NCBI RefSeq assembly: GCF_015207985.1
Contig: NZ_JADEVV010000008.1
Location: 32,221-96,220, forward strand
Length of the DNA stretch: 64,000 nucleotides
Reading direction: 5' to 3'
Origin: Synechocystis salina LEGE 00031
GTDB lineage: Bacteria; Cyanobacteriota; Cyanobacteriia; Cyanobacteriales; Microcystaceae
A program made the translations under genes and the position numbers. Each line of letters starts with the position of its first letter. Position 1 is the first letter of the stretch. The notes under the pieces were generated by a model that saw only the letters and a list, made by a program, of their open reading frames with translations, made no database searches and was not told where the DNA came from. Of the stretch, positions 19,126 to 28,234 are shown piece by piece.

Positions 19126-20553
19126 ATGGCCACCCAGTATTTTTCTGTAAAAGAGACCTCTGAAATCTTAAACTGCTCTGAGCAATATGTTCGTCAGCTA
19201 CTCCGGTATGGCGAAATCAGCGGCGAGAGGATCAGCAGTCGGTGGATTGTAGCATCAGAGTCTGTTCAGAACTATAGTCTTAAGAAAGAAGATACAAGCT
19301 TAAAGATTCACGACCATGGTAGGCGTGCATTTAGCAAACCTGGCTTAAAAGCTTTGAGTTTTTTCTCTGGTTGTATGGGTTTGGACTTGGGATTAGAAAA
19401 GGAAGGTATACAGGTTTTACTTGCCTCTGAAATCGATGCAGCCGCCCGGAAAACCATTGAAATCAATCGACCAGATATAGCGCTAATTGGGGATATTCGG
19501 GATTACTCAGCCGCAGAAATTCGAGAGAAAGCAGGACTGAGTATAACTGATGAGATTGATGTAATAGTTGGCGGTCCACCATGCCAAGCCTTTAGCAGCG
19601 CGGGAAAGCGTCAAGGATTCAATGATGAGCGAGGCAACGTCTTTTTAACGTTCATCAATTTAATCATTGAACTTAAGCCCAGATTTGCAGTAATTGAAAA
19701 TGTTCGAGGATTATTATCCGCCCCATTAAAACATAGACCTCATGAAATGAGAGGGAAAAATTTTCCACCATTATCTCAAGATGAACAAAGGGGGGGCGCA
19801 TTACTTTTCATTACCCAAAGGCTAAAAGAAGCAGGGTATAGTGTCTCTTTTAACCTGTACAATGCTGCTAACTTTGGATCTCCGCAACGACGAGAGAGAG
19901 TTGTTATTGCTTGTAGTCGTGATGGAAAAAAACTGCCTTATCTCACACCCACCAATTCAGAGCAAGGTCTATATGGACTCCCAATATGGAAAAAATTGCG
20001 AGAGGCTTTAAAAGATCTTCCTAAAGATGGACATCATTTTGTTAAGTTTCCTGAAAAACGACTCAAGTATTACAGATTGCTGAAGGCCGGGCAATATTGG
20101 CGAGATTTACCGGAAGAGTTGCATCAAGAGGCATTAGGTAATTCTTATCATGCAGGAGGAGGAAAAACCGGTTTTTACCGTAGACTGGCTTGGGATAAAC
20201 CCGCTCCGACATTAGTAACTCACCCAGCTATGCCTGCAACTGATTTAGCTCATCCGGAAGAGGACAGACCTCTAAGTATTGAAGAATATAAAAGAATTCA
20301 AGAATTTCCGGACGATTGGATGATTGCAGGTACCTTGCTTGATCAATATCGACAAGTTGGTAATGCTGTACCGTCCTCTCTGGGCAGGGCGATCGCCAGA
20401 ATGTTGCTATCCTACTTGAGAGGTGAGTCCCCGGTTGCCTACCCAGATTTTCCGTATTCCCGTTACAACAAAACGGATGATGTTAGTTGGATGAAAGATA
20501 TGGGCTATCTTGAAAATGCCTCAACAAAGCAACTATCTCTTAACTTAGTTTAA
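19126..20553 (+). CDS. Type II DNA cytosine-5 methyltransferase with N-terminal excisionase-like HTH
   Basis: From ATG 19126 the protein has 475 residues. Residues about 4-50 form a MerR/excisionase-type helix-turn-helix (YFSVKETSEILNCSEQYVRQ). The 5mC methyltransferase follows: motif I LSFFSGCMGLDLGL (77-90), motif IV GGPPCQAFSSAG with catalytic Cys153, motif VI ENVRG (191-195) and motif VIII QRRER (254-258). C-terminal motifs IX-X are present (RQVGNAVPSSLGRAIA). The target recognition region lies between VIII and IX. Its partner endonuclease is convergent, with stops overlapping by 9 bp. Local composition is more AT-rich and nearly free of HIP1, which suggests acquisition. HTH extensions on such enzymes often autoregulate the cassette; that is inferred here. 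A 36-codon upstream extension from TTG is rejected. Confidence 0.93.
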   Translation: MATQYFSVKETSEILNCSEQYVRQLLRYGEISGERISSRWIVASESVQNYSLKKEDTSLKIHDHGRRAFSKPGLKALSFFSGCMGLDLGLEKEGIQVLLASEIDAAARKTIEINRPDIALIGDIRDYSAAEIREKAGLSITDEIDVIVGGPPCQAFSSAGKRQGFNDERGNVFLTFINLIIELKPRFAVIENVRGLLSAPLKHRPHEMRGKNFPPLSQDEQRGGALLFITQRLKEAGYSVSFNLYNAANFGSPQRRERVVIACSRDGKKLPYLTPTNSEQGLYGLPIWKKLREALKDLPKDGHHFVKFPEKRLKYYRLLKAGQYWRDLPEELHQEALGNSYHAGGGKTGFYRRLAWDKPAPTLVTHPAMPATDLAHPEEDRPLSIEEYKRIQEFPDDWMIAGTLLDQYRQVGNAVPSSLGRAIARMLLSYLRGESPVAYPDFPYSRYNKTDDVSWMKDMGYLENASTKQLSLNLV

Positions 20554-21306
20554 TGAATCCGACAAATCCTTCCAAGGATTGTTCACCTCAATGGCTAATG
20601 CACCTGGATTACCGATTAGAACCTTTTGAACAAAGGTAACGAAGTTTTCTTCTGAAAAGCGATCCGTATTGTACTTGTCATTAAAATAAGACCATCGATG
20701 GGAACCTGTTTTAGAATCAACTCGATGCCATTTTTCGATAGGCTGATTAATTCTGACGCTTGAGGATGGGGCATTTTCCGTATTGCTGCGGTTCTTGACC
20801 TGCAAGAGAGAACCATCAACATTGCAAAAATCTACGTGCCGAATAGTTTCTCCCCAACAACAATGCCAACCATAATTAGAAAGTTGCTCAGCTAAAAATT
20901 CTTCCAGAAGTAATCCAAGAATGTTTTCAGCAGACATTGATAGCCGATGGGCATATTTGATTTGCTCAAGATGCTCTGTTGTCAGCCTTGTTAATTGAGT
21001 ATTGATAATCGTATCGATGATCGGATCGGCAACTGTTCCCGGAGGATTGGAAACACGTTGAGATATTCTGTTGTTAAAACCGTCATTGTATTTTTTAAGC
21101 CAAACTTTTACTAGAGATTCTTGATCATGACCTTTTACCTTTTTTGAACTTGGAGAAAGTCCCGGGTTTCTGTAGCAGGCTGTGAGAATCGTTCTGTGTG
21201 CTTCAAGAAATGATTGATTTTGCTGAGAAAACACATCTTCAAAAACTTTTAAAAAGTCTTTTTCAGAACTTGATGTGGTAATAATGGTGTCGAAATTAAC
21301 AGGCAT
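20545..21306 (-). CDS. Type II restriction endonuclease, possibly SinI-like (GGWCC)
   Basis: This 253-residue protein sits tail-to-tail with the methyltransferase, the classic place for the cognate nuclease. A PD-(D/E)XK-like core is visible: acidic helix SAENILGLLLEEFLA (about 125-139), then Asp159 in RHVDFCNV and Gln169-Val-Lys171 in SLLQVKN. The spacing Asp-X9-Gln-X-Lys is acceptable for this fold. The overall pattern and size remind me of the SinI family, which cuts GGWCC, but I cannot confirm specificity. Its ATG directly follows the rqcH stop (TAAATG), and the Shine-Dalgarno-like GAGGAGAA lies inside the rqcH 3' end. It may therefore be translated by coupling to rqcH. Confidence 0.78.
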   Translation of the reverse strand: MPVNFDTIITTSSSEKDFLKVFEDVFSQQNQSFLEAHRTILTACYRNPGLSPSSKKVKGHDQESLVKVWLKKYNDGFNNRISQRVSNPPGTVADPIIDTIINTQLTRLTTEHLEQIKYAHRLSMSAENILGLLLEEFLAEQLSNYGWHCCWGETIRHVDFCNVDGSLLQVKNRSNTENAPSSSVRINQPIEKWHRVDSKTGSHRWSYFNDKYNTDRFSEENFVTFVQKVLIGNPGALAIEVNNPWKDLSDSLN

Positions 21307-23079
21307 TTAACTTTTCTCCTCTTTAGAATTAACCGCTCCGGGTTTACCCCAAATAACCGTTTCCTGTTGATAAATCACCATGCCTGGCTTACTGCCCTTG
21401 GGTTTGAAAACATATTTGGGTTGGGTATAGACCACGGGCACCTGTTCTTCCCCCCGGCCGCGGCTGTAATAGGCCGCCCAGTCCGCCGCTAATTGTAAAT
21501 CTTGCTCGTCGGCGATCGCCCCTGGGGGTAATCGGAGTAACACATGGCTGCCGGCGATTTCCTGGGCATGGAACCAAAGGTCATACTCAGTAGCAACCCG
21601 AAAACTGAGGTAATCATTTTGGCGATTGTTGCGGCCAATCCAGAGGGGAAAACCAGAAGGGGTCAGGCCTTGGTGGGGCTCAAAGGTTTCCGCTTCCTTA
21701 CGTCGGGGACGGCCATGGCTAAGGGTTAAATAGCCCTGCTCCACCAGTTCATCGCGAATTTCTGTTAACGTTTGCCAATCGGCCGGAGCATCAAATTCCG
21801 TCAACGCCTGCACACTGGTTTCCACCTGGGTGAGATAGGCCAATTCCTGATTAACTTCAGCCAGCAATGGAAGAATGGCCGCCTCTGCCCGGTTTAATTT
21901 TTGTTGTTGCTTATAAAGTCGTTGGGCATTTTGGATCAGGGTTTTATCCGGTTGTAGGGGAATGGTAACGGGAGCTTGGTCGTCAAAATCCGGCAGAGTA
22001 ATGGCACTTAAACCCGGTTGCCCCTGGTGGAGATAGGCCATCAACAGATCAGCCTGCCGTTGATATTGCTGGGCATTGGCCGCCGCTGCTAACCTTTGTT
22101 GAAACGTCTGGGCCTTCTGTTGCAATTTACCAATCAAAGTTGCCAACTTTTGTTGAATTTGGTGCTGTAATTGCTGGAAATTTTCCCGTCCTAACTCCCT
22201 CCGGTAATATTCACTTACCATCTCATTAATGGCAAGCAAAGGGCGATCGCCTTTTTCCTGAGCTGGTTTAACTCCATGAACATCGCTACTTGCCGCCAAA
22301 ACTGTGTAGCCCCGGGGCAACCTTTTGCCCACAAAATCTGCTTTTTCTAGTCGTTGTAACCAAATTTGCCAGGCAGAGAAAAGATTTTCCCATTGGTTGG
22401 GGGTTAAAGCTTGATTATTAATTTGGTCATCAATACCGGCCCAGGCAAGTAAACTTTTCACCACCATGGGACTGACCCCCCGGTAACTTTTGAGTAACTG
22501 CTTGCTCAATAAACCTGGAATTAATTGCACCCTTTCGCGCCAGTCGTCCAAACTTTCTGTTAACAAGGGAGGCGTAGCCAACAGGGGCGGTGGTGGTTGG
22601 TAGGGTTGCCCCGTTTGCACTGTCCTCACCCTGGATTGTTGGGCACTTACCTGGTGGGCGACGGTGATAATTTGCCGTTGGGCATCGGTCAAAATCAGGT
22701 TACTATACTTGCCCATGACCTCCAAAAAAAGATGGTACAGAGGTTCGTCTCCCGGCCGTTTGGCGATCGCCAAGTCAATGACCCGTTCCCAGGGCTGCAG
22801 AGGTGCTAGGGAAGTTAGGGCTAGTCCCTTCAACTGGTGACGCAGTTGGTCGCTCAAGGTAAACGTATCCGGTTCCTGGGGTGGGGGAACGTCTAAACAA
22901 AGCCTTGCTCCCTGGGGATGCCACGCTAGGGTTAACCAACCCCGTTTTTCTAAAGTTCGTAAAGCGAGGGATAAACCATGGCGATCGTGCTGGTAAACCT
23001 GTTCGATGCGAGCCGGTAACCAGTCATCTTGTAATTCAGCACAAATGGCCATTAGGGTGGTGTAATCAACAGCCTGCAT
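21307..23079 (-). CDS. rqcH: NFACT-family protein, RqcH/Rqc2 homologue (fibronectin-binding-like)
   Basis: RqcH binds stalled 50S-nascent chain complexes and adds C-terminal Ala tails in ribosome-associated quality control. This 590-residue protein shows the NFACT-N start (MQAVDYTTLMAICAEL, ARIEQVYQHDRHGLSLALRT), the long coiled-coil middle (about 300-430), and the NFACT-R block (YDLWFHAQEIAGSHVLLRLP). In the N-terminal domain the conserved Asp-Arg pair known from Bacillus RqcH appears as Glu-Arg (PWERVIDL), which may be a lineage trait. Older annotations call it fibronectin-binding protein. The restriction endonuclease gene begins immediately after its stop. Confidence 0.9.
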   Translation of the reverse strand: MQAVDYTTLMAICAELQDDWLPARIEQVYQHDRHGLSLALRTLEKRGWLTLAWHPQGARLCLDVPPPQEPDTFTLSDQLRHQLKGLALTSLAPLQPWERVIDLAIAKRPGDEPLYHLFLEVMGKYSNLILTDAQRQIITVAHQVSAQQSRVRTVQTGQPYQPPPPLLATPPLLTESLDDWRERVQLIPGLLSKQLLKSYRGVSPMVVKSLLAWAGIDDQINNQALTPNQWENLFSAWQIWLQRLEKADFVGKRLPRGYTVLAASSDVHGVKPAQEKGDRPLLAINEMVSEYYRRELGRENFQQLQHQIQQKLATLIGKLQQKAQTFQQRLAAAANAQQYQRQADLLMAYLHQGQPGLSAITLPDFDDQAPVTIPLQPDKTLIQNAQRLYKQQQKLNRAEAAILPLLAEVNQELAYLTQVETSVQALTEFDAPADWQTLTEIRDELVEQGYLTLSHGRPRRKEAETFEPHQGLTPSGFPLWIGRNNRQNDYLSFRVATEYDLWFHAQEIAGSHVLLRLPPGAIADEQDLQLAADWAAYYSRGRGEEQVPVVYTQPKYVFKPKGSKPGMVIYQQETVIWGKPGAVNSKEEKS

Positions 23080-23172
23080 AATGATTTCCTGCCCTGGTAT
23101 CGAAAATTTGAACTGTTACAAACTATCCATGGGGTGGGAAAAGGTTTAATATCTAACCTCCGCCCCAACTGC

Positions 23173-23571
23173 CTAATCTCCCGTTTCTAGGGTGGCGCGG
23201 TAGTCTCCAGCGGCCATTAATCCTTCCTTGGCATCCTCCACGTCATCCAAGCGCACCTTAATCAACCAACCCTCTTCGCCGTAGGGATCCTGGTTCAGTA
23301 ATTCCGGTTGTTGTTCGAGGACAGTATTTTTTTCGATTACAGTGCCCGTAACTGGGGAATAGAGATCCGATGCAGCCTTGACCGATTCCACCGCCCCCAT
23401 GGATTGCTCAAATTCTACCTTATCCCCTTCTTCCGGCAATTCCACAAAGACAATATCGCCCAACTCATCCACGGCAAAGGCACTCAGGCCAACGGTGGCC
23501 GTTTCCCCATCAAAGCGGACATATTCGTGGGAATCCAAATAATAGAGATCGTCGGGATGTTCCAGTTCCAT
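23173..23571 (-). CDS. gcvH: Glycine cleavage system H protein
   Basis: GcvH carries the aminomethyl group between the P, T and L proteins of glycine decarboxylase on a lipoyl arm, part of photorespiratory glycine use in cyanobacteria. The 132-residue length is typical. The lipoylation site is Lys65 in GAVESVKAASDLYSPVTG. Other conserved parts are YLDSHEYVRF, VGLSAFAVDELGDIVFVELP and GEEGWLIKVRL. The lipoyl synthase gene lies 13 kb upstream in the window. The gene stands 98 bp before the M23 peptidase start region on the same strand, with no other gcv gene nearby. Confidence 0.97.
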   Translation of the reverse strand: MELEHPDDLYYLDSHEYVRFDGETATVGLSAFAVDELGDIVFVELPEEGDKVEFEQSMGAVESVKAASDLYSPVTGTVIEKNTVLEQQPELLNQDPYGEEGWLIKVRLDDVEDAKEGLMAAGDYRATLETGD

Positions 23572-23668
23572 GGCAAAACCGCTAAAGGCAACAGCGTTGT
23601 TAGTTTACCAAAAATATGGCGAAGACAGAGGTTATCCCTGGGGCTAGGGGAGACTAAAAATCCCTTAA

Positions 23669-24613
23669 CTATTGGCGGGGTAAATGCAATTTCGGATCCT
23701 GGGCCGCCCAACCAACGGGGGATTGGACCCTTACCTCGAAATGGAGATGGGATGGGGCAATATCTGGCCGGCCAGTGCTGCCGACGTAGCCAATGACCTT
23801 GCCAGCGGGGACTTTTTCCCCAGGGCCCACCGCAAAGCGACTGAGATGGGCATAGCGGGTTTGGCGGCCGTTGCCATGGTCAATGACCACTAGGAAACCA
23901 TAGGCCCCTTCCTGGCTAACTAAAATTACCTCCCCAGCGGCGGCGGCCATAACGGGGGTATCCAGGGGAGCTAGCAAATCTACCCCACTGTGAAAAAAGG
24001 CATCTTCCCCGGCCCCTTGGTTTTGCCAGCCGTAATCTAGGCCAATCTGGGCGGGGGACTGGATGGGCCATTGGGCCAAACCTGTGTAATTATCCACCGC
24101 AGGGCTGGGCCGATTGCCCCAACTGATGCCGGGAATAAATGCCCGACCGGGCTTTTCTGTGCAACCGTTGATTTCAAATAAAATATCCGCCCGCAAGCCA
24201 TAGGCCGCCGCCAGATCGCGCCAGGTGGCCCCCGCTGGCACGGTAACAAAACGACCGTTAAAAGGAGGAATTAAAATGGTTTGCCCTGGGGTGATAGAGC
24301 CGCTGGATAACTGACTGTTAACACTGATCAGGGTTTCCGCCACCAGTTGATATTTTTGAGCGATGCTATCGATGGTTTCCCCGGCTTTGACTACATGGGG
24401 AGTCATCCTCTTGGCGATCGGTTCGGGGCAAAGGTCAGTGAGGGGGGCAGTTTGGCCCTGGGTAAGGATGGGTGGAGTCGAAAATGACCCCAAGAGCAGA
24501 AAGGCCCCAACCATAGAGATTGTGGTCTTTGGCGATCGCCGTTGCCGTTTTGGTTGCACCTTCAAATTCAAAATATTGCTGACAAAATGTATGACTGACC
24601 AATTACTAATCAA
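23669..24613 (-). CDS. LysM-domain M23-family murein peptidase
   Basis: This 314-residue exported protein is likely to bind and cut or regulate cutting of peptidoglycan. After a long basic N-terminus comes a signal-anchor (MVGAFLLLGSFSTPPILTQG). LysM motifs follow (HVVKAGETIDSIAQKYQL with SVNSQL and ITPGQTILIPP; then VTVPAGATWRDLAAAYGL). The C-terminal M23 domain has the zinc ligands in FFHSGVDLLAP (His-x3-Asp) and HLHFEV, with YAHLSRF also conserved. The zinc ligands are intact, so it should be catalytic, unlike EnvC-type activators. The first ATG may lie upstream of the true start; a later ATG at MVGAFLL would give a normal signal peptide. Confidence 0.9.
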   Translation of the reverse strand: MISNWSVIHFVSNILNLKVQPKRQRRSPKTTISMVGAFLLLGSFSTPPILTQGQTAPLTDLCPEPIAKRMTPHVVKAGETIDSIAQKYQLVAETLISVNSQLSSGSITPGQTILIPPFNGRFVTVPAGATWRDLAAAYGLRADILFEINGCTEKPGRAFIPGISWGNRPSPAVDNYTGLAQWPIQSPAQIGLDYGWQNQGAGEDAFFHSGVDLLAPLDTPVMAAAAGEVILVSQEGAYGFLVVIDHGNGRQTRYAHLSRFAVGPGEKVPAGKVIGYVGSTGRPDIAPSHLHFEVRVQSPVGWAAQDPKLHLPRQ

Positions 24614-24761
24614 CGATAGCTAATATTCTGGGGGGCGTTGGTGAGGGGAAGCCAGAAATTTTTACGGCAAGGGAATGTACCCTGACAACGACCATCGGAT
24701 GCCACTGAGGCTGATGGCCAGGGACGGGGACGGGTAAAAATCTGTTTTTTAATTGACACAA

Positions 24762-26207
24762 CTACAGATCCGGTTGGCGATCGTGCCATGCTGTAGCCTG
24801 CTCATAGGCATAGCCCACCCGAAATAGCATTTCTTCCCCTAGGACATTGCCCACCAGTTGTAGGCCAATGGGTAAATTATTATCGTCAAAACCACAGGGC
24901 ACACTCATGGCTGGTAACCCCGCCAAGTTCACCGGGATGGTCATCAAGTCGGAGAGATACATGCTGAGGGGGTCATCAGTTTTCTCTCCCGCTTTGAAGG
25001 CCGTGGTGGGGGCGGTGGGGCAAACCAACACGTCCACTTTGGTAAATGCCTGGTCAAAGTCCTGTTTAATTAGGGTTCTTACCTTTTGGGCCTTGAGGTA
25101 ATAGGCGTCATAGTAACCAGCGGACAGGGCATAGGTACCGAGCATAATGCGCCGTTTAACTTCCGCCCCAAATCCCTTCGCCCTGGTGTGGGTGTACATA
25201 TCCATTAAATTGTCCGCCTCCGTCCGGAGGCCATAGCGCACCGCATCGTAACGGGCTAGGTTAGCTGACGCTTCGGAAGGGGCGATCACATAGTAGGCCG
25301 CAATGCCGGAACGGAAACGGGGGCAGTTTATTTCTTCAATGCTGGCTCCCAATTCCTGCAGTTTGGCGATCGCCGCTTGCACTGCTTGGTTAACGCTGTC
25401 GTCCAGACCATCTCCAAAGGCATCCATAATTACCCCCACTTTCACTCCTTTGAGGTCGGGCTTAAGGGCTTGGGTGTAATCGGGAATGGGCACATCTAAA
25501 CTGGTGGAATCCCTGCTGTCATGGCCGGCGATCGCCTGGAGCAGAATAGCCGCATCCTCCACCCGCCGGGCAAAGGGGCCAATTTGGTCCAAGGAAGAGG
25601 CATATGCCACCAAGCCAAAACGGGAGACTAAACCATAGGTCGGTTTCATGCCTACCACCCCACAGAGGGAGGCCGGTTGGCGAATGGATCCCCCCGTGTC
25701 GGAGCCCAAAGCAATCAAACATTCATCCGCTGCTACGGCCGCTGCCGATCCCCCGGAGGACCCCCCCGGCACCCTGGTCAAATCCCAAGGATTAGCGGTG
25801 ACTTGATAGCCAGAATTTTCCGTGGAACTGCCCATGGCAAATTCGTCCAAATTGGTCTTCCCCACCATCACCGCCCCGGCCTTTTGCAACTTCTCCGTCA
25901 CCGTGGACTCGTAGGGGGGCACAAAACCTTGCAAAATTTTGGAAGCACAGGTGGTGACAATGCCCTTGGTGCACAGATTATCCTTAATGCCAATGGGAAT
26001 GCCCGCCAGTAGGCCAATGGGTTCCCCCGCCGCAATTTTGGCGTCTACTTGTTCCGCCTGGGCGATCGCCTGGGGTGCCGTCACCTGCAAAAAGCTTTTC
26101 AATCTGTCGTCCACCGCTTCAATCCGCGCCAAACTCGCCTGGGCAACGGCAACGGCGGAAATTTCTTGATCTATTAATTTTTGGTGCAGGGCACGAATAA
26201 GCGACAT
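24762..26207 (-). CDS. gatA: Glutamyl-tRNA(Gln)/aspartyl-tRNA(Asn) amidotransferase subunit A
   Basis: GatA releases ammonia from glutamine and feeds it to GatB for correction of mischarged tRNA. The 481 residues cover the whole amidase-signature domain. The Ser-cisSer-Lys triad is Lys75 (PIGIKDN), Ser150 ([11 protein letters not shown]) and Ser174 ([12 protein letters not shown]), with the 24-residue spacing of the two serines seen in other GatA proteins. GatB and GatC are not in this window, which is common in cyanobacteria, where gat genes are scattered. It lies 127 bp downstream of the RNA-binding protein gene on the same strand. Confidence 0.97.
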   Translation of the reverse strand: MSLIRALHQKLIDQEISAVAVAQASLARIEAVDDRLKSFLQVTAPQAIAQAEQVDAKIAAGEPIGLLAGIPIGIKDNLCTKGIVTTCASKILQGFVPPYESTVTEKLQKAGAVMVGKTNLDEFAMGSSTENSGYQVTANPWDLTRVPGGSSGGSAAAVAADECLIALGSDTGGSIRQPASLCGVVGMKPTYGLVSRFGLVAYASSLDQIGPFARRVEDAAILLQAIAGHDSRDSTSLDVPIPDYTQALKPDLKGVKVGVIMDAFGDGLDDSVNQAVQAAIAKLQELGASIEEINCPRFRSGIAAYYVIAPSEASANLARYDAVRYGLRTEADNLMDMYTHTRAKGFGAEVKRRIMLGTYALSAGYYDAYYLKAQKVRTLIKQDFDQAFTKVDVLVCPTAPTTAFKAGEKTDDPLSMYLSDLMTIPVNLAGLPAMSVPCGFDDNNLPIGLQLVGNVLGEEMLFRVGYAYEQATAWHDRQPDL

Positions 26208-26334
26208 AGGGAAAGAGCCAGATTTACCTCCCCCAGTCTATCAGTAAGCCTGCCTAGCAAAAAAGGAAAGATGACTCAGACACCTTCCCTTCCACAACGA
26301 ATGAAATCTTAAATTTAGATAATTCAGCAAAAGT

Positions 26335-26586
26335 TTAACGAGGGGTTCTCGGTCTTGCTTTATTAACTTTGAGATCCCGCCCCATCCATTCGGCTCCATC
26401 CAGAGCTTCAATGGCGGCCGCTTCTTCCGTTTCGGAAGACATTTCAACAAAACCGAAGCCCCGCATGCGACCAGTTTCCCGATCAGTGGGGAGTTGAACC
26501 CGCTTAACAGTGCCGTATTCGGAGAAGACAGTCAAAACGTCATCTTCGGTGGCTTGATAAGAAAGGTTCCCGACATAAATGGACAT
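26335..26586 (-). CDS. RRM-type RNA-binding protein without Gly-rich tail (Rbp2-like)
   Basis: This 83-residue protein is a single RNA recognition motif: RNP2 is IYVGNL at 3-8 and RNP1 is RGFGFVEM near residues 42-49. The chain ends shortly after the domain (KARPRTPR), so it lacks the glycine-rich C-terminus of cold-inducible RbpA proteins. That short type is known from Synechocystis, where Rbp2 and Rbp3 help place photosystem mRNAs near thylakoids; assignment to Rbp2 rests on size and recollection. The 228 bp upstream to the SQR gene stop is AT-rich and gene-free, and probably holds its promoter and leader. Confidence 0.88.
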   Translation of the reverse strand: MSIYVGNLSYQATEDDVLTVFSEYGTVKRVQLPTDRETGRMRGFGFVEMSSETEEAAAIEALDGAEWMGRDLKVNKARPRTPR

Positions 26587-26814
26587 AAATTAGCTCCAAA
26601 ACCAGAGAAAAGAAAGAGAGTGGGTTTCGGAGAGAAGCCTGCTAAGCGTAACCATAAACAATGCACTAACACTCATAACAAGTGCGTCTACCGATCCTTA
26701 ATCTCACTGGCTGATCATAGCACCAACCGCCAGAATTTGATGGCTAATTTGTCTAGATGTCTTCACAAGGGAGAATTTTCACCAAAACCCTCCCCAGCCC
26801 TCGGTCAACTGACC

Positions 26815-28044
26815 CTAGGATTTGCCCAAAAGGGGCTTCCATTTGTCCGGTTCAAAGGCTTCTCCTTTGAGCATACGATTCCAATACAACCAGGGCAAAA
26901 CATGACGTTTTACTAGCCACATGCTCCAACGCTCCTGGGTGGGGTCAAAGGGAAAGCTGGATTTGGGCTGGCCGTCGTAGTCAAATTCCGCCATGATGGT
27001 TTTGCCGTAGCCAGTGACCAAGGGACAACAGGTGTAACCGCCATATTGTTCCGTGGGTTGTTTGCTGTTTAACAAGCCCAAAAGGTTGGTGGCCACCACG
27101 GGGGCCTGTTTCCGTACCGCCGCCGCTGTGCGGGATGTGGGCAGGGAAGAGGCATCCCCCAAACTAAATACATTGCTGTAGCGATTATGTTGCAGGGTGA
27201 ATTTATCGACATCAACCCAACCACCGGTTGCCGCTGCCAGGGGACTGTTTTTAATAAAATCCGGGGCGGCCATGGGGGGCGCCACATGGATGATGTCGTA
27301 GGGCAGGGTGACTTCCGTTTCCCCATTGACAGTAAAGGTAGCTTCTTTGGTATCGGGATTAATGGCTTTGAGGTTATGGTGGTAGCGCACATCAATATCC
27401 TTGCTGGCTGCTACTTTTTCTAGGGACTCGCAGTAACCAGGGATGCCAAAGATTTTTCCCACCGCCACCCCATAGGTAATGGTGGTTTTATCTCGCACAC
27501 CATTTTTACGGAAGGTTTCGTCCGCTAGATACATAATTTTTTGCGGTGCGCCGGCACATTTAATCGGTGTGGCCGGAAAGGTAAAGAGGGCATTGCCTCC
27601 TTTGAAATTTTGCAACAGCTCCCAGGTGTAGGGGGCATAGCGGCGATCGTAGTTGCTGGTGACGCCATTTTTACCGAGGGATTCCTGGAGCCCCGGAATT
27701 AGGTGCCAATTGATTTGAATGCCGGGACAAACCACCAGATATTCGTAGCTGAGACAACGGCCATCTTGGAGGGTGAGGGAATTATTGTCCGGGTCGAAAC
27801 TGGCGACGCTGGCTTTGATCCACTTGGCGCCGCTGGGAATGCAATCCTGCTCTGCTTTGATGGTGTCTTCCATGGCGAAGGCTCCCCCCCCCACTAAAGT
27901 CCAGGCTGGCTGGTAGTAGTGCTTATCGCAGGGTTCGACGATCGCCAGGTCGAGTTTGGGTTGCTGTTTTAATAACTGGGCGGCAACGGTGATACCTGCG
28001 GCTCCCCCTCCAACAACGATAATTTGATGGTTCAATGCAGTCAT
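26815..28044 (-). CDS. sqr: Sulfide:quinone oxidoreductase, type II (mitochondrial SQOR-like)
   Basis: This FAD flavoprotein would oxidise sulfide to sulfane sulfur and reduce quinone at the membrane surface. Its 409 residues contain the FAD motif VVGGGAAGITVAAQLL (11-26) and the second FAD site VFSLGDASSLPTSRTAAAVRKQAP. The redox cysteines are Cys163 (IKCAGAPQK) and Cys340 (YTCCPLVTGYG), the two positions conserved in type II SQR; Cys339 lies adjacent. The C-terminal hydrophobic and aromatic helix (MWLVKRHVLPWLYWNRMLKG) fits membrane association. No sulfide-responsive ArsR-type regulator or persulfide dioxygenase gene is adjacent. Detoxification is a more likely role than energy gain. Confidence 0.88.
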   Translation of the reverse strand: MTALNHQIIVVGGGAAGITVAAQLLKQQPKLDLAIVEPCDKHYYQPAWTLVGGGAFAMEDTIKAEQDCIPSGAKWIKASVASFDPDNNSLTLQDGRCLSYEYLVVCPGIQINWHLIPGLQESLGKNGVTSNYDRRYAPYTWELLQNFKGGNALFTFPATPIKCAGAPQKIMYLADETFRKNGVRDKTTITYGVAVGKIFGIPGYCESLEKVAASKDIDVRYHHNLKAINPDTKEATFTVNGETEVTLPYDIIHVAPPMAAPDFIKNSPLAAATGGWVDVDKFTLQHNRYSNVFSLGDASSLPTSRTAAAVRKQAPVVATNLLGLLNSKQPTEQYGGYTCCPLVTGYGKTIMAEFDYDGQPKSSFPFDPTQERWSMWLVKRHVLPWLYWNRMLKGEAFEPDKWKPLLGKS

Positions 28045-28234
28045 GGTGTTTGGCTAAAATCCGATAATCTCTTTTGCTTCAGACTGTTGTCGTACAGTTT
28101 GATCTTTATTTTGCCCTAGGGCCCGGCTCCCGGAAAAAATTTAATCCTTTTTCTGGCGATTGCCCTTGGTCTGGCCCGCTCCTAGGAGTGACCCTTGATC
28201 CAGCAACCATCGATGTTTTTGGTATTTTTTCCCC

